Positions 43,921 to 53,463 of a stretch of DNA of 64,000 nucleotides are shown piece by piece. The stretch covers positions 108,655-172,654 of the forward strand of contig CAAFUF010000039.1 in NCBI GenBank assembly GCA_900766135.1. The letters are read 5' to 3'. Below the pieces are notes generated by a model, which saw only the letters and a program-made list of their open reading frames with translations, did not search any database and was not told the origin of the DNA. Position 1 is the stretch's first letter; the number at the start of each line of letters is the position of its first letter. The stretch is from Paenibacillaceae bacterium. GTDB taxonomy: Bacteria > Bacillota > Bacilli > Paenibacillales > Paenibacillaceae. The translations under genes were made by a program, and so were the position numbers.

Positions 43921-45780
43921 TTGGACGCACCCACTAATGAAACGCCCAGTTACGAGAAAGCGATGGAGCGAATCCAACATAAGCTGGCGCTGCTGCCCGA
44001 TTCCCCGGGTTGTTATCTGATGAAGAACAAAGAAGGCACCATCATCTACGTCGGGAAAGCGAAAGTGCTGAAGAACCGGGTTCGTTCCTATTTTACGGGC
44101 AGCCATGACGGAAAAACCCAACTGCTCGTGTCCGAGATCCGCGACTTCGAATACATCGTGACCGCGAGCAATATGGAAGCGCTCATTCTGGAGTGCAACC
44201 TGATCAAGGAACATCACCCGCGCTTTAATATCCTGCTGAAGGACGACAAAACTTTTCCTTATATTAAAATTACGAATGAACCGCATCCCCGGCTGGAGGT
44301 CACCCGGCGGGTGCTTAAAGATAAAGCGAAATATTTCGGCCCCTATCCGAACGCCTTCGCGGCCCAGCAGACGAAGAAACTGCTCGACCGCATGTATCCG
44401 CTGCGCAAATGTAACGTGATGCCTAAAGAGGTGTGCCTGTATTATCACATCGGCCAGTGCCTGGCGCCCTGCGTGCAAGAGGTGGCGAAGGAAACGTACG
44501 AGAAGATGACCCAGGAAATCACCTCGTTCCTTAGCGGTGGGCATGAGGAGATCAAGAAAGAGCTGCAGCGCAAAATGCACGAGGCGGCCGAAGAACTGCA
44601 ATTCGAGCGGGCCAAGGAGCTGCGCGATCAAATCATCAACATCGATGCGCTGATGGAGAAGCAGAAGATTACGGTGAACGACGCGAAGGACCGCGATGTG
44701 TTTGGATACGCCGTGGACAAGGGCTGGATGTGCGTGCAGATTCTGTACATGCGCCAAGGGAAAATGATCGAACGGCATGCGTCGGTCTTTCCGTTTTACG
44801 GGGATGCCTACGGCGATTTTATGTCCTACGTGACGCAGTATTACAGCGATAATCCGGCACTGCCGCAGGAAATTCTGCTGCCGGAGAAGCCGGAGGACCT
44901 TGAGGATCCGGGCGCAATCGATGCCCCAACCGCCTTGCAGGAGTGGCTGGGCGTCAAGGCGCTGGTGCCGCAACGCGGCTTGAAGCGGCAAATGACCAAG
45001 ATGGCCGAAGAGAACGCGCGCGTCTCGCTGGACGAGAAGTTTCGTCTGATCGAACGGGATGAGGAGCGCACCTCGAAGGCGGCCGAGAATCTCGGCAAGG
45101 CGATCGGCCTGGAGTCGGTGTCGCGCATCGAAGCGTTCGATAACTCCAACATCCAGGGAACGAATCCGGTCTCGGCCATGGTCGTGTTCATCGACGGCAA
45201 GCCGGCCAAGAAGGAATACCGCAAATATAAAGTGAAAACCGTGCAAGGCCCGGACGATTACGAGACGATGCGCGAGGTGATCCGCCGCCGTTACGAGCGG
45301 GTGCTGAAGGAGGACCTGCCGCGCCCCGACCTGATCGTCGTTGACGGAGGCAAGGGGCAGATCTCCGCCGCTACCGACGTGCTGGAGAACGAGCTGGGCT
45401 TGTACATTCCGGTGTGCGGCCTCGTGAAGGACGCCAAGCACAAAACGGCGCAACTGATGGCGTTTGATCCGCCGGAGCCGGTTTATCTGCCGCGCGACAG
45501 CCAGGAGTTCTACCTGCTGCAGCGGATACAGGACGAGGTGCACCGCTTCGCCATTTCGTTCCACCGCGAACAGCGAGCCAAGTCGATGGTCACCTCGCGG
45601 CTGGACGCGATTCCCGGCATCGGCGAGAAACGCCGGAAGGCGCTGCTCAAGCATTTCGGGTCGCTGAAAAAAATAAAAGAGGCCTCCGTCGAAGACTTCC
45701 GGCCTCTTTCTATCGGGGAAAAATTAGCCCACGAAATTATAAATGCCCTTCGGGACGAGGATCCGCCAGAGGAGTCGTGA
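43921..45780 (+). CDS. uvrC: Excinuclease ABC subunit C (UvrC)
   Basis: 619 residues. GIY-YIG nuclease domain (SPGCYLMKNKEGTIIYVGKAKVLKNRVRSYF, about 20-55), UVR domain (LQFERAKELRDQI near 220), RNase H-like 5' nuclease domain (IEAFDNSNIQGTNPVSAMVVF.., LIVVDGGKGQ) and C-terminal helix-hairpin-helix (IPGIGEKRRKALLKHFGSL). It makes both incisions in nucleotide excision repair. TTG start 43921 after GGAGGAAGC. The end overlaps the convergent CPBP gene by 44 bases. Confidence 0.97.
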   Translation: MDAPTNETPSYEKAMERIQHKLALLPDSPGCYLMKNKEGTIIYVGKAKVLKNRVRSYFTGSHDGKTQLLVSEIRDFEYIVTASNMEALILECNLIKEHHPRFNILLKDDKTFPYIKITNEPHPRLEVTRRVLKDKAKYFGPYPNAFAAQQTKKLLDRMYPLRKCNVMPKEVCLYYHIGQCLAPCVQEVAKETYEKMTQEITSFLSGGHEEIKKELQRKMHEAAEELQFERAKELRDQIINIDALMEKQKITVNDAKDRDVFGYAVDKGWMCVQILYMRQGKMIERHASVFPFYGDAYGDFMSYVTQYYSDNPALPQEILLPEKPEDLEDPGAIDAPTALQEWLGVKALVPQRGLKRQMTKMAEENARVSLDEKFRLIERDEERTSKAAENLGKAIGLESVSRIEAFDNSNIQGTNPVSAMVVFIDGKPAKKEYRKYKVKTVQGPDDYETMREVIRRRYERVLKEDLPRPDLIVVDGGKGQISAATDVLENELGLYIPVCGLVKDAKHKTAQLMAFDPPEPVYLPRDSQEFYLLQRIQDEVHRFAISFHREQRAKSMVTSRLDAIPGIGEKRRKALLKHFGSLKKIKEASVEDFRPLSIGEKLAHEIINALRDEDPPEES

Positions 45781-47488
45781 AATACGGCTCCTCTTTTTGC
45801 TGCAGCTGAGGCGGGTTCTTTCGTTCCTTGCTTGGCGGGTTAAACAGGTAAATCACGTAAGCGACGATCGCCGGCAGGGCGATATAGAATAACCCGGCGC
45901 CGATGTTCAGCGCTCCGCCCATAAACATCAGGCTCAGCGACATCAGGATGCTGTCGAAGACGACGTGCGAGAAGACGACGGCGGCGAAGCCGTAACGCAG
46001 GAACACGAAGCTGAACAGCAATCCGATAAAGGTTAATTCGATCGGGCGCGAAATGACCGGGTAAATCGGATATAACGTGTGGCCGAACGCCCAGATCAGG
46101 GTCGACAGCAGGCTGGCAATGAAGGTGCTGCGGAACATTTTCTTCAACATCGGGATCCCGAACAAGCGATACACCGCTTCCTCCCCGATCCCTGCCACCC
46201 AAGCCAGCAACGGGAGCAGCAGCGGGTACATCATGTTGTACGGCGACTGCGTCGCATCCGTGGTGGACCAGGTATGAATCGTGTGTTCCAGTATGAAGAA
46301 GACGACGGATTGAACCCCGAGCAGGATCAACGCCCAGGCGTAGCCGTCGGCCATCGAGGTAAGCATCGAGCGGCCGTATCCTTCCTCCCGCGACCGCGGC
46401 CACAGGTTGATGCCGTTCTTCCGCCACAGTCCGTCCCCGCCCACCAGCGAGAAGTACACGGAAGCGGCGAGGAACAACGTCACCAGGCCCTGGAAGAAGA
46501 AACCGAAAATCAGCACGCCGGATTCGAGGCCGTCTTTTTGGAAGACCGGCATCATGTTGATCGTTCCGAGCGTGGATAACACAAAGTACGCTGAAGCGAG
46601 GAAGATCCCCCGCTTGAACGAGGTATGGGCCCGCGTCAATGCGCTGTATACGATCGCGAGAATGGCCAATACGAACGTCATCAGGGCGTAACCGGCATAG
46701 GTGAGCCAATTCGCGAGCTTCGTCTGCCCGGCTACATAGTCCGTATGGGCCTGCGGTACGGTAAAATAGCTCTCCAGCGAGGACACGGCGCCGTATTCGT
46801 AGTTGAGCTTGATCTGGGCTTGCGATTCGCCCAAGGCGTAGCCTTTAATATGATATTGGAGGCCCACATCCCCTTCGCCGGAGGCCAGTTCCAGATCGCC
46901 GGGTTGAAATCCAAAGGCTTTCAGGTAAGGCTGGGCCAATTTTTCTTTCTCCTCTAACGTTAAGTCCCCTTCCCAAGCCTTCATGGAATCGGTCGTTTCC
47001 GACCCCAGATCCAGCATCATTTGCTTGTTGGCATTGCTGGAGGAAGCAATCTCCTCGAAGCCGACGACTTGGCCGGTCGTCATGTGGATATCGACGGTCA
47101 CGGCGCTTAACGTCTCAGCGGGATCGGGATAACGGACACGGAAAACGTCGTAGGGAAACTGTTTTTCATAAGTTTTTAAGTACGGGGCGAGCAGATCCGC
47201 TTTGGTCAAATAACCAAACAGATCGGAACGCGTTTCGTATGTAATTAAAGCTTTATCCTTCACTTGATCAGTCAGATCCAGACCCAAGACGGACCTGGTG
47301 AACTCGGCTGCGCTGGCCGCCGCCTTCGATTTGCTGATGACCTCATCCGCTTGCTGCAGCTGCAGCGACTCCGAGTCGGTGGTCGGGAACAATTGAACGG
47401 CGATGAACACGATGAATCCGAGAGCGGCCAGCAGCCACAGGTTTTTCGTCTTCATCCTGCGGCCGGTTGGTTTCATAGAGGAACTCAC
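45737..47488 (-). CDS. CPBP-family intramembrane protease (type II CAAX protease)
   Basis: 583 residues from GTG 47488, chosen because AAGGAG lies eight bases upstream. The N-terminal part (about 1-230) is extracellular after one TM helix. Then come many membrane helices with the CPBP motifs WVAGIGEEAVYRLFGIP (EExxxR), FIASLLSTLIWAFGHTL (FxxxH) and FSHVVFDSIL (HxxxD-like). Such proteases often act in bacteriocin self-immunity or membrane protein quality control. Substrate unknown. The large N-terminal domain is unusual for the family. Confidence 0.82.
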   Translation of the reverse strand: MSSSMKPTGRRMKTKNLWLLAALGFIVFIAVQLFPTTDSESLQLQQADEVISKSKAAASAAEFTRSVLGLDLTDQVKDKALITYETRSDLFGYLTKADLLAPYLKTYEKQFPYDVFRVRYPDPAETLSAVTVDIHMTTGQVVGFEEIASSSNANKQMMLDLGSETTDSMKAWEGDLTLEEKEKLAQPYLKAFGFQPGDLELASGEGDVGLQYHIKGYALGESQAQIKLNYEYGAVSSLESYFTVPQAHTDYVAGQTKLANWLTYAGYALMTFVLAILAIVYSALTRAHTSFKRGIFLASAYFVLSTLGTINMMPVFQKDGLESGVLIFGFFFQGLVTLFLAASVYFSLVGGDGLWRKNGINLWPRSREEGYGRSMLTSMADGYAWALILLGVQSVVFFILEHTIHTWSTTDATQSPYNMMYPLLLPLLAWVAGIGEEAVYRLFGIPMLKKMFRSTFIASLLSTLIWAFGHTLYPIYPVISRPIELTFIGLLFSFVFLRYGFAAVVFSHVVFDSILMSLSLMFMGGALNIGAGLFYIALPAIVAYVIYLFNPPSKERKNPPQLQQKEEPYFTTPLADPRPEGHL

Positions 47489-47810
47489 GCGCAAAACTCC
47501 TTTTTTTTGAGGTAAAGTTAACTTTTGGGCAAGTACTTCTTTAAATGAGGTATGATTTTTCCATAAGTACGTCAAAGTAAAGATAACACAGCTGTACCCC
47601 CTACGCCAGAGAGGAAGCAAAAATGACGAGAAACGGCAATAACTCCGGCAAGCCTTCGCATCACTCAGATTAGGGGCGAAGTTTATCATTCAACCCCCCC
47701 ATTTCGTCCTTTTTTGGTCTTTTTCCTGAAAATAGAGCTTTGTGGCGGGAGGAAATAAGGGATATAATCCATTTGACGAAAAAATGAATGAAAACAATTG
47801 AAAAAGAAAT

Positions 47811-47955
47811 GGCCGAATTTCGTTATGAAAACGGGGGAACCGTATTTTTTGGGGTGAATTTCACAGAACTTCGCGCAGCCGGCTAGGAAGCGGCGAAAGC
47901 GTCTGCGAATAGGGCAACTGTGCATGCCCGAATCCGTCAGCTAACCTCGTAGGCC
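47811..47955 (+). promoter_or_regulatory. c-di-AMP riboswitch (ydaO/yuaA class) for ktrB-ktrA
   Basis: ACGGGGGAACCGT, TTTGGGGTGAATTTC, a variable arm, AGGGCAACTG..CATGCCCGAATCCGTCAGC and TAACCTCGTAGGC follow the ydaO-yuaA consensus closely. It sits before a Ktr potassium importer, a known target: high c-di-AMP should stop transcription of K+ uptake genes. Confidence 0.95.
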
Positions 47956-47982
47956 TGTGCAGCAGGAACCAAACACCGAAAG

Positions 47983-48007
47983 GCATTGGATTTCCAGTGC
48001 TTTTTTC
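47983..48007 (+). terminator. Terminator of the c-di-AMP riboswitch
   Basis: GCATTGG and CCAGTGC pair (one G-U) around ATTT and are followed by TTTTTTCTTTTG. It lies between the aptamer and ktrB. Confidence 0.8.
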
Positions 48008-48045
48008 TTTTGTTCTTTTTTCATTACAACGATGAGGTGAACGAG

Positions 48046-49380
48046 TTGCAATTCAAGAAACTTAGCCTTTCTCCGCCGCAGATATTGGTCATCGGATTTG
48101 GGCTCATCATTTTGTTGGGCTCGGTGCTTCTGATGCTTCCGATCGCCAATGTAACGGGGAAATCGCTGCCGTATATCGACGCTTTATTTACGGCTACCTC
48201 GGCAACCTGCGTCACGGGGTTGGTCGTGCGGGATACGGGTACGTTTTTTACCCCCTTTGGACAAATCATTATCATGTTGCTGATTCAAGTCGGGGGTCTC
48301 GGATTCATGACCATGGCGACCTTGTTCTCGCTCGTGTTTAAACGGAAAATTTCGCTGAAAGACCGCCTGATTCTCCAGGAGGCCATGAACCAAAATACGA
48401 TGGAGGGCATTGTCCGTCTGATCCGCAAAGTGTTGATGTATTCTCTCGTCATCGAGTCTTGCGGCGCACTCCTTTTTGCCGTTCGTTGGGCGTTTGATAT
48501 GCCACTGGGCCGTGCGATTTATTTCGGGATCTTCCACGCGGTTTCGCTGTTTAATAACGGCGGTTTCGACCTGTTTGGCGATTACCGCAGCTTAACCCAA
48601 TACGTAAGCGATCCGATGACCAACTTCGTTGCCCTGACTTTGATTATTTCGGGCGGTCTCGGTTTTATCGTATTGTCCGATCTGATCGAGTATCGGAAGC
48701 GCCGGAAGCTGTCCCTCCATTCCAAAGTAGTTTTGTCGATGACAGCGATGCTGCTCGTGGTCGGAACGCTGGTTATTTTCATTTTTGAGTATACGAACTC
48801 CAGAACTCTGGAACCTTTGGATATGGGAACGAAAATCATGAGTTCCTTCTTTCAGTCGGCTACGCCAAGAACGGCGGGGGCCAACACGCTGGATATCGGC
48901 GCGATGCGGCAAGCCAGCCAATTCTTTATCATTATCCTGATGTTTATCGGGGCATCTCCTAGCTCTACGGGGGGCGGCATCAAGACGACGACGTTTACGA
49001 TCCTGGTCGGCGCGGTCATCTCGATGATTCGCGGCCGGACGGATCTTGACCTTTTCCGTTACCGCTTGGCCCAGGAGCGCATCTTTAAAGCGGTCACCAT
49101 AACGATGCTGGCTTTGTTCCTTGTGATCGCGGTCGCGATGGTGCTGTCCACCACGGAAGATGCCAGCTTCCTAACGATCCTGTTTGAATCGACTTCCGCG
49201 TTCGGAACCGTGGGTCTTTCCATGGGGCTGACCGGCGATTTGACGACGTTCGGCAAGGCCGTGATCAGTTTCACCATGTTCGCCGGCCGTTTGGGAATGT
49301 TGACATTGGCTTATGCGTTAGGACCGAAAAAGGGTAAAGATTTATATCGTCACCCAGAGGGTAAAATTATTATTGGATAA
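48046..49380 (+). CDS. ktrB: Potassium uptake protein KtrB (TrkH/KtrB family)
   Basis: About 444 residues with four M1-P-M2 repeats. The selectivity-filter regions are TATSATCVTGLVV, AVSLFNNGGFD, QSATPRTAGANT and STSAFGTVGLS. TTG 48046 follows GAGGTGA. KtrB forms the K+ channel and works with the cytoplasmic ring protein KtrA, whose gene follows after 16 bases. Controlled by the c-di-AMP riboswitch. Confidence 0.94.
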   Translation: MQFKKLSLSPPQILVIGFGLIILLGSVLLMLPIANVTGKSLPYIDALFTATSATCVTGLVVRDTGTFFTPFGQIIIMLLIQVGGLGFMTMATLFSLVFKRKISLKDRLILQEAMNQNTMEGIVRLIRKVLMYSLVIESCGALLFAVRWAFDMPLGRAIYFGIFHAVSLFNNGGFDLFGDYRSLTQYVSDPMTNFVALTLIISGGLGFIVLSDLIEYRKRRKLSLHSKVVLSMTAMLLVVGTLVIFIFEYTNSRTLEPLDMGTKIMSSFFQSATPRTAGANTLDIGAMRQASQFFIIILMFIGASPSSTGGGIKTTTFTILVGAVISMIRGRTDLDLFRYRLAQERIFKAVTITMLALFLVIAVAMVLSTTEDASFLTILFESTSAFGTVGLSMGLTGDLTTFGKAVISFTMFAGRLGMLTLAYALGPKKGKDLYRHPEGKIIIG

Positions 49381-49396
49381 GGGGAATTAACCGACA

Positions 49397-50059
49397 ATGA
49401 AAACACAGCAGTTTGTAGTGATCGGGTTGGGACGCTTTGGTTCCAGTCTGGCGCTGGAGCTCATGGACCTGGGGTACGAGGTACTGGGCATCGACCGGAA
49501 TGAAGAGCTGGTCAATGAAATGAGCGATCACTTGACGCACGCCGTGGTTGCGGATGCGACGGATGAAGAGGTGTTGAAATCGTTGGGAGTACGCAACTTT
49601 GATTGCGGCATCGTCGCTATCGGCAACGATATTCAAACCAGCATCCTGGCAGCGATCCTCTTGAAGGATCTGGGCATTCATACCGTGGTCGCCAAGGCGA
49701 TCTCCGTATTGCATGGCCGTGCGCTGGAGAAGCTGGGTGTAGACCGGGTGATTTACCCCGAAAGGGATATGGGGATCCGCGTCGCGCATCAACTGGTCAC
49801 TCCGAATCTGCTGGATTATATTGAACTGTCGAAGGAATACAGCATCGTGGAAATGAACGTCCCCGCTTGCCTGAACAATAAAAGCCTGGGCGATTTGAAC
49901 CCGCGGGCACGGTTTGGCTGCAGCATCGTCGCGATTCACCGCGACAACGGGGTGCTTGTGGCGCCAACCGCCATGGATCAGTTGACCGAAGGCGATATCA
50001 TGGTGATTATCGGAGCGAAAAAAAATATCGAGCAGTTCGAGACCATACTAAACCAATAA
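49397..50059 (+). CDS. ktrA: Potassium uptake regulatory subunit KtrA (RCK)
   Basis: 220 residues: RCK-N Rossmann domain (FVVIGLGRFGSSLALELMDLGYEVLGID) and RCK-C domain (about 140-220), where c-di-AMP binds in known KtrA proteins. It forms an octameric ring gating KtrB with ATP/ADP. Co-transcribed with ktrB. Confidence 0.94.
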   Translation: MKTQQFVVIGLGRFGSSLALELMDLGYEVLGIDRNEELVNEMSDHLTHAVVADATDEEVLKSLGVRNFDCGIVAIGNDIQTSILAAILLKDLGIHTVVAKAISVLHGRALEKLGVDRVIYPERDMGIRVAHQLVTPNLLDYIELSKEYSIVEMNVPACLNNKSLGDLNPRARFGCSIVAIHRDNGVLVAPTAMDQLTEGDIMVIIGAKKNIEQFETILNQ

Positions 50060-50096
50060 AACGAGAAACCGTTTTGGCATTGGACGGGAGAAGACC

Positions 50097-51374
50097 ATGG
50101 AACAGCAGGCAATTTGGGCATTAGGCATATTTTTGCTGACTTACGCGCTGATTATTTCCGAGAAAATTCATCGGACGATGCTGGCGATGGCCGGCGCCGC
50201 GTTGATGATCATGCTGGGAATCCTTGACCAGGAGAGCGCTCTGCATCATATCGACTTCAACACGCTGGGGTTGTTGATCGGAATGATGATTATCGTAAAT
50301 ACGACGGCCGAGACGGGATTGTTTACCTATATCGGCATTTGGACTGCCAAACGGGCGAAGGGTAATCCCATCACCATCCTATGGTTGCTGGCGCTCATCA
50401 CCGCTCTGGGATCGGCTTTTCTGGATAATGTGACGACCATCATCCTGATGGTTCCCGTGGCATTCAGTATCACGCGGCGGTTGAAGGTGCATTCGTTCCC
50501 TTACCTATTTTCCATGATTATCGCCACGAATATCGGCGGCACGGCGACGTTGATCGGGGATCCCCCCAACATTATGATCGGCAGCGCCGTGAAAGAGCTG
50601 ACCTTCGTTGCTTTTCTGGAGAATCTCGCTCCAGTGGCTCTTGTGATCCTGGCCGTGATCTTGCCGCTTGTGATCGTTATTTTTCGCAAACATTTAAAAG
50701 AAGCTTCCGCCAATCGTTATCGCATCATGGAAATTAGCACGGAAGGGTTGATTACGGATCGCAAGCTGCTGGTGAAATGCCTGATCGCCCTGGGACTCAC
50801 CTTGCTCGGGTTCTTTCTGCATCAATACACCCACCTGGAAACCGCTACAATCGCGCTGGCCGGTGCGTCGCTGCTGCTGTTCATGACCGGCGAACACGTG
50901 ATGGAAAGAGCCTTCCGCTCCGTGGAATGGCCAACCATCTTTTTCTTTGTCGGTTTATTCGTATTGGTTGGCGGTTTGGTAGAAACGGGCATCATCAAGA
51001 TGGTGGCTGAATGGGTCATGCATCTGACCGGGGGCAACCCGCTGCCCACTTCGATGCTGATCCTGTGGTTGAGCGCTTTTGCATCGGCCTTTATCGACAA
51101 TATCCCGCTGGTCGCGACGATGATTCCGATGATCCAGGATATGGGGAGCCTGGGGATCAGCAATCTGGATCCGCTATGGTGGAGCCTCGCGCTGGGAGCA
51201 TGCTTGGGCGGAAACGGGACCTTGATCGGCGCCAGCGCCAATTTGATTGCCGCCGGGATGTCCGCCAAGGAAGGGGAACCCATCAGCTTTATCCGGTATT
51301 TGAAATACGGGCTGCCCCTGATGGTTGTCACCATCTTGATTTCCAGCCTTTACGTTTATCTTAGATATTTCTAA
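50097..51374 (+). CDS. ArsB/NhaD-type (ion transporter superfamily) permease
   Basis: 425 residues with about 11-12 membrane helices in two halves. The half motifs SAFLDNVTTIILMVPV..ATNIGGTATLIGDPPNIMIG and SAFIDNIPLVATMIPM..LGGNGTLIGASANLIAAG are typical of the ArsB/NhaD/P-protein group. Substrate may be Na+ (antiport), anions or arsenite. It follows ktrA by 37 bases without an obvious terminator, so it may belong to the c-di-AMP-controlled operon, which would favour an ion-balance role. Confidence 0.8.
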   Translation: MEQQAIWALGIFLLTYALIISEKIHRTMLAMAGAALMIMLGILDQESALHHIDFNTLGLLIGMMIIVNTTAETGLFTYIGIWTAKRAKGNPITILWLLALITALGSAFLDNVTTIILMVPVAFSITRRLKVHSFPYLFSMIIATNIGGTATLIGDPPNIMIGSAVKELTFVAFLENLAPVALVILAVILPLVIVIFRKHLKEASANRYRIMEISTEGLITDRKLLVKCLIALGLTLLGFFLHQYTHLETATIALAGASLLLFMTGEHVMERAFRSVEWPTIFFFVGLFVLVGGLVETGIIKMVAEWVMHLTGGNPLPTSMLILWLSAFASAFIDNIPLVATMIPMIQDMGSLGISNLDPLWWSLALGACLGGNGTLIGASANLIAAGMSAKEGEPISFIRYLKYGLPLMVVTILISSLYVYLRYF

Positions 51375-51381
51375 AAAAAAG

Positions 51382-51430
51382 AAGCTGCCGCTATTTCAGG
51401 TTTTGGCCTGAAGAGCGGCAGTTTTTTTGT
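51382..51430. terminator. Terminator after the ArsB/NhaD-type gene
   Basis: GAAGCTGCCGCT pairs with AGCGGCAGTTTTTTT around an inner TTTCAGG/CCTGAAG stem. Confidence 0.8.
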
Positions 51431-51466
51431 GAGCGACGAATGCGCGGGTTCGGACTCCCTTCCAAA

Positions 51467-52378
51467 TTAGAGCGGCATTTCCTTCACGAGGGTTTCGCGG
51501 ATTTGCGCGATCCATTCCTTCGTCTCGCTGGACAACTCCGATTTGTCGCCGTAGACGAGGCAGGTTTCGCGGCGCGTCTGCGCCAACTCGGGGATCGGCA
51601 CGGTGAGCAGGCCGTTATCCCGCAGCAGCGGCATGCGCAGATACGATTTGGGCAGCAGGGCGGCCGCTTTGCAAATCGGCAGGAGGCGCACGATCGCTTC
51701 AAACGAATCGATTTCCATGCGGATGTCGGGCAGGATGCTGTAGCGGCCGAACAGGTCGTCGATCAATCGGCGGTACCAGGTTCCCTTGGAAAATACGATC
51801 ATCGGCCGACCGTTCAGATCGTCCATGACGAGGCGGCGTTTTTGGCCGGCCGCAGCCAGTTCATGCCCTTTGGGCACGACCAGCTCAAGGTGGTCCTTAA
51901 ACAGCGGCAGGCATTTCAAGCCGGTTTCGTTCACCATGGAGGCGACGACGCCGATGTCGACTCTTTTGTCGCGGACGTAGGAAACAATTTCGTGGGTTTT
52001 GCCGGTGACGAGCTTCAATTCGATATCCGGAAACTTCTCCATCAGCGCGGTCACGAGCGGCGGGAGCGTGGTTTGGATCGTCGTCAGACTGGCGCCCAAC
52101 GTAACGATGCGGCGCTCCGCGACCTTGAACCGGGACACGGCCTGCAGAAAGTTCTGATGGCGTTGCCGCTGCTCCATCGCGTATTGGTAAGCCTCCTGCC
52201 CGACGCGGGTGAGCTCGAGTCTTTTTCCTTTGCGATGAAACAGGGAGACTCCCCATTCCTCCTCTAATTTGGCGATTTTCCGCGAAAGGGCGGGCTGGGA
52301 CAGGTTCAGCAGCTTGGATGCCTTGTTCAAACTGGATTGCTCCACGACGGTGGTGAACACCAGCAGTTCTTCCAGCAT
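51467..52378 (-). CDS. LysR-family transcriptional regulator
   Basis: 303 residues: winged helix (LLVFTTVVEQSSLNKASKLLNLSQPALSRKIAKLEEEWG) and a two-lobed effector domain. ATG 52378 follows AGGAGG. It is divergent from sdhCAB, so it may regulate succinate dehydrogenase or a TCA-related gene, but no binding site is shown. Confidence 0.88.
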   Translation of the reverse strand: MLEELLVFTTVVEQSSLNKASKLLNLSQPALSRKIAKLEEEWGVSLFHRKGKRLELTRVGQEAYQYAMEQRQRHQNFLQAVSRFKVAERRIVTLGASLTTIQTTLPPLVTALMEKFPDIELKLVTGKTHEIVSYVRDKRVDIGVVASMVNETGLKCLPLFKDHLELVVPKGHELAAAGQKRRLVMDDLNGRPMIVFSKGTWYRRLIDDLFGRYSILPDIRMEIDSFEAIVRLLPICKAAALLPKSYLRMPLLRDNGLLTVPIPELAQTRRETCLVYGDKSELSSETKEWIAQIRETLVKEMPL

Positions 52379-52661
52379 GGGGGTTCCTCCTTTTTCTGGG
52401 CGGATGACATGATTCGACAGGTTTGCATATGTGAATTCGTTATAATGATTAATAAATATATTGCAATTCCATTATAAGATAAAAAGGAGTAACATGAAAA
52501 GTGACACAAGTTGTTCACATGTTACTTTGGGTACAAAGGGGTTTTACCGACGGCGGTGTGGTATTTATCATATACAATATCCGCACCCGGTAAGGTCGAT
52601 TCTTGAATGATTTTGCGCAAGTTGAAACGGATGATGGAATGAGAAAGGGGTACACGCACTT

Positions 52662-53333
52662 ATGAAAGGGTTTTATTCCAGAAAACTGCACTCGCTGCTG
52701 GGCGTCATTCCGCTGGGATTTTTCCTGCTCGAGCACATGATCACCAACTTTTCGGCAGTGGAGGGCGGGAGCCAGGGGTTCAAGGATGCCGTGGCATTTC
52801 TGAACAGCCTGCCGCTCGTTTTGGTTTTGGAGATTTTCGGGATTTGGCTGCCGCTGTTGTATCACGGGGTTTACGGGCTTTATATCGCGTTTCAGGCAAA
52901 GCCGAACAACGGGCGGTTCCAGACCGAACGGAACCTGCGTTACTTGCTGCAGCGGATTACCGGCGTGATCGCGTTTGTCTTCGTGATTTGGCATGTGGTG
53001 GAAACCCGCGTGCAGGTGGCGCTGGGCAATGTCACGCATGAGGAATTGGGCGGCGTGATGCACGACATCGTCAGCAATCCGTTCTTCTTCGTGTTGTATT
53101 TGATCGGGGTCGTGTCGGCCGCGTTCCACTTCACGAACGGGTTGTGGTCGTTCCTCGTCAGCTGGGGCGTGACGGTGGGGCCACGCGCGCAGCGCGTATC
53201 TTCCTATATTTGCATGGGCTTGTTCGCCATCGTCGCCGTCATGTTCGTCTGGTCGCTGATCGCTTTCCGCGGCGCGGAGTTCCAGGCGGAAGGTACGGCT
53301 TTGCTGGAGACGGCGAAGGCTTGGCTGGCTTAG
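52662..53333 (+). CDS. sdhC: Succinate dehydrogenase cytochrome b558 subunit
   Basis: 223 residues with five membrane helices (B-type SQR). Heme-ligand histidines lie in LLEHMITN, YHGVYG, WHVVETR and AFHFTNG, so two b hemes are expected. ATG 52662 with GAAAGGGG upstream at some distance. It anchors SdhAB and passes electrons to menaquinone. Confidence 0.93.
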   Translation: MKGFYSRKLHSLLGVIPLGFFLLEHMITNFSAVEGGSQGFKDAVAFLNSLPLVLVLEIFGIWLPLLYHGVYGLYIAFQAKPNNGRFQTERNLRYLLQRITGVIAFVFVIWHVVETRVQVALGNVTHEELGGVMHDIVSNPFFFVLYLIGVVSAAFHFTNGLWSFLVSWGVTVGPRAQRVSSYICMGLFAIVAVMFVWSLIAFRGAEFQAEGTALLETAKAWLA

Positions 53334-53371
53334 GCTTGAGACTAAGCGGATGCTTAGGGAGTAATGGAATA

Positions 53372-53415
53372 CTACAAAACGAAGCAGATGCTTGCGAAGC
53401 AAGTTTTGTTCGTAG
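53372..53415. repeat. Imperfect hairpin between sdhC and sdhA
   Basis: CTACAAAACGAAGCA and GCAAGTTTTGTTCGTAG pair imperfectly around TGCTTGCGAA. It has no T tract. It may set relative sdhC/sdhA expression or stabilise mRNA ends. Confidence 0.5.
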
Positions 53416-53463
53416 AGTACTCGCTGGTGTAACGCTCACAAAACTTTTAGGAGTTGAAATCAA

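Noticed and set aside
43828..45654. 608-codon open frame on the minus strand opposite uvrC
   Set aside because: It is a shadow of uvrC: low-complexity His/Leu/Arg-rich text, no ribosome site, no family motif, while the plus strand has a complete UvrC.
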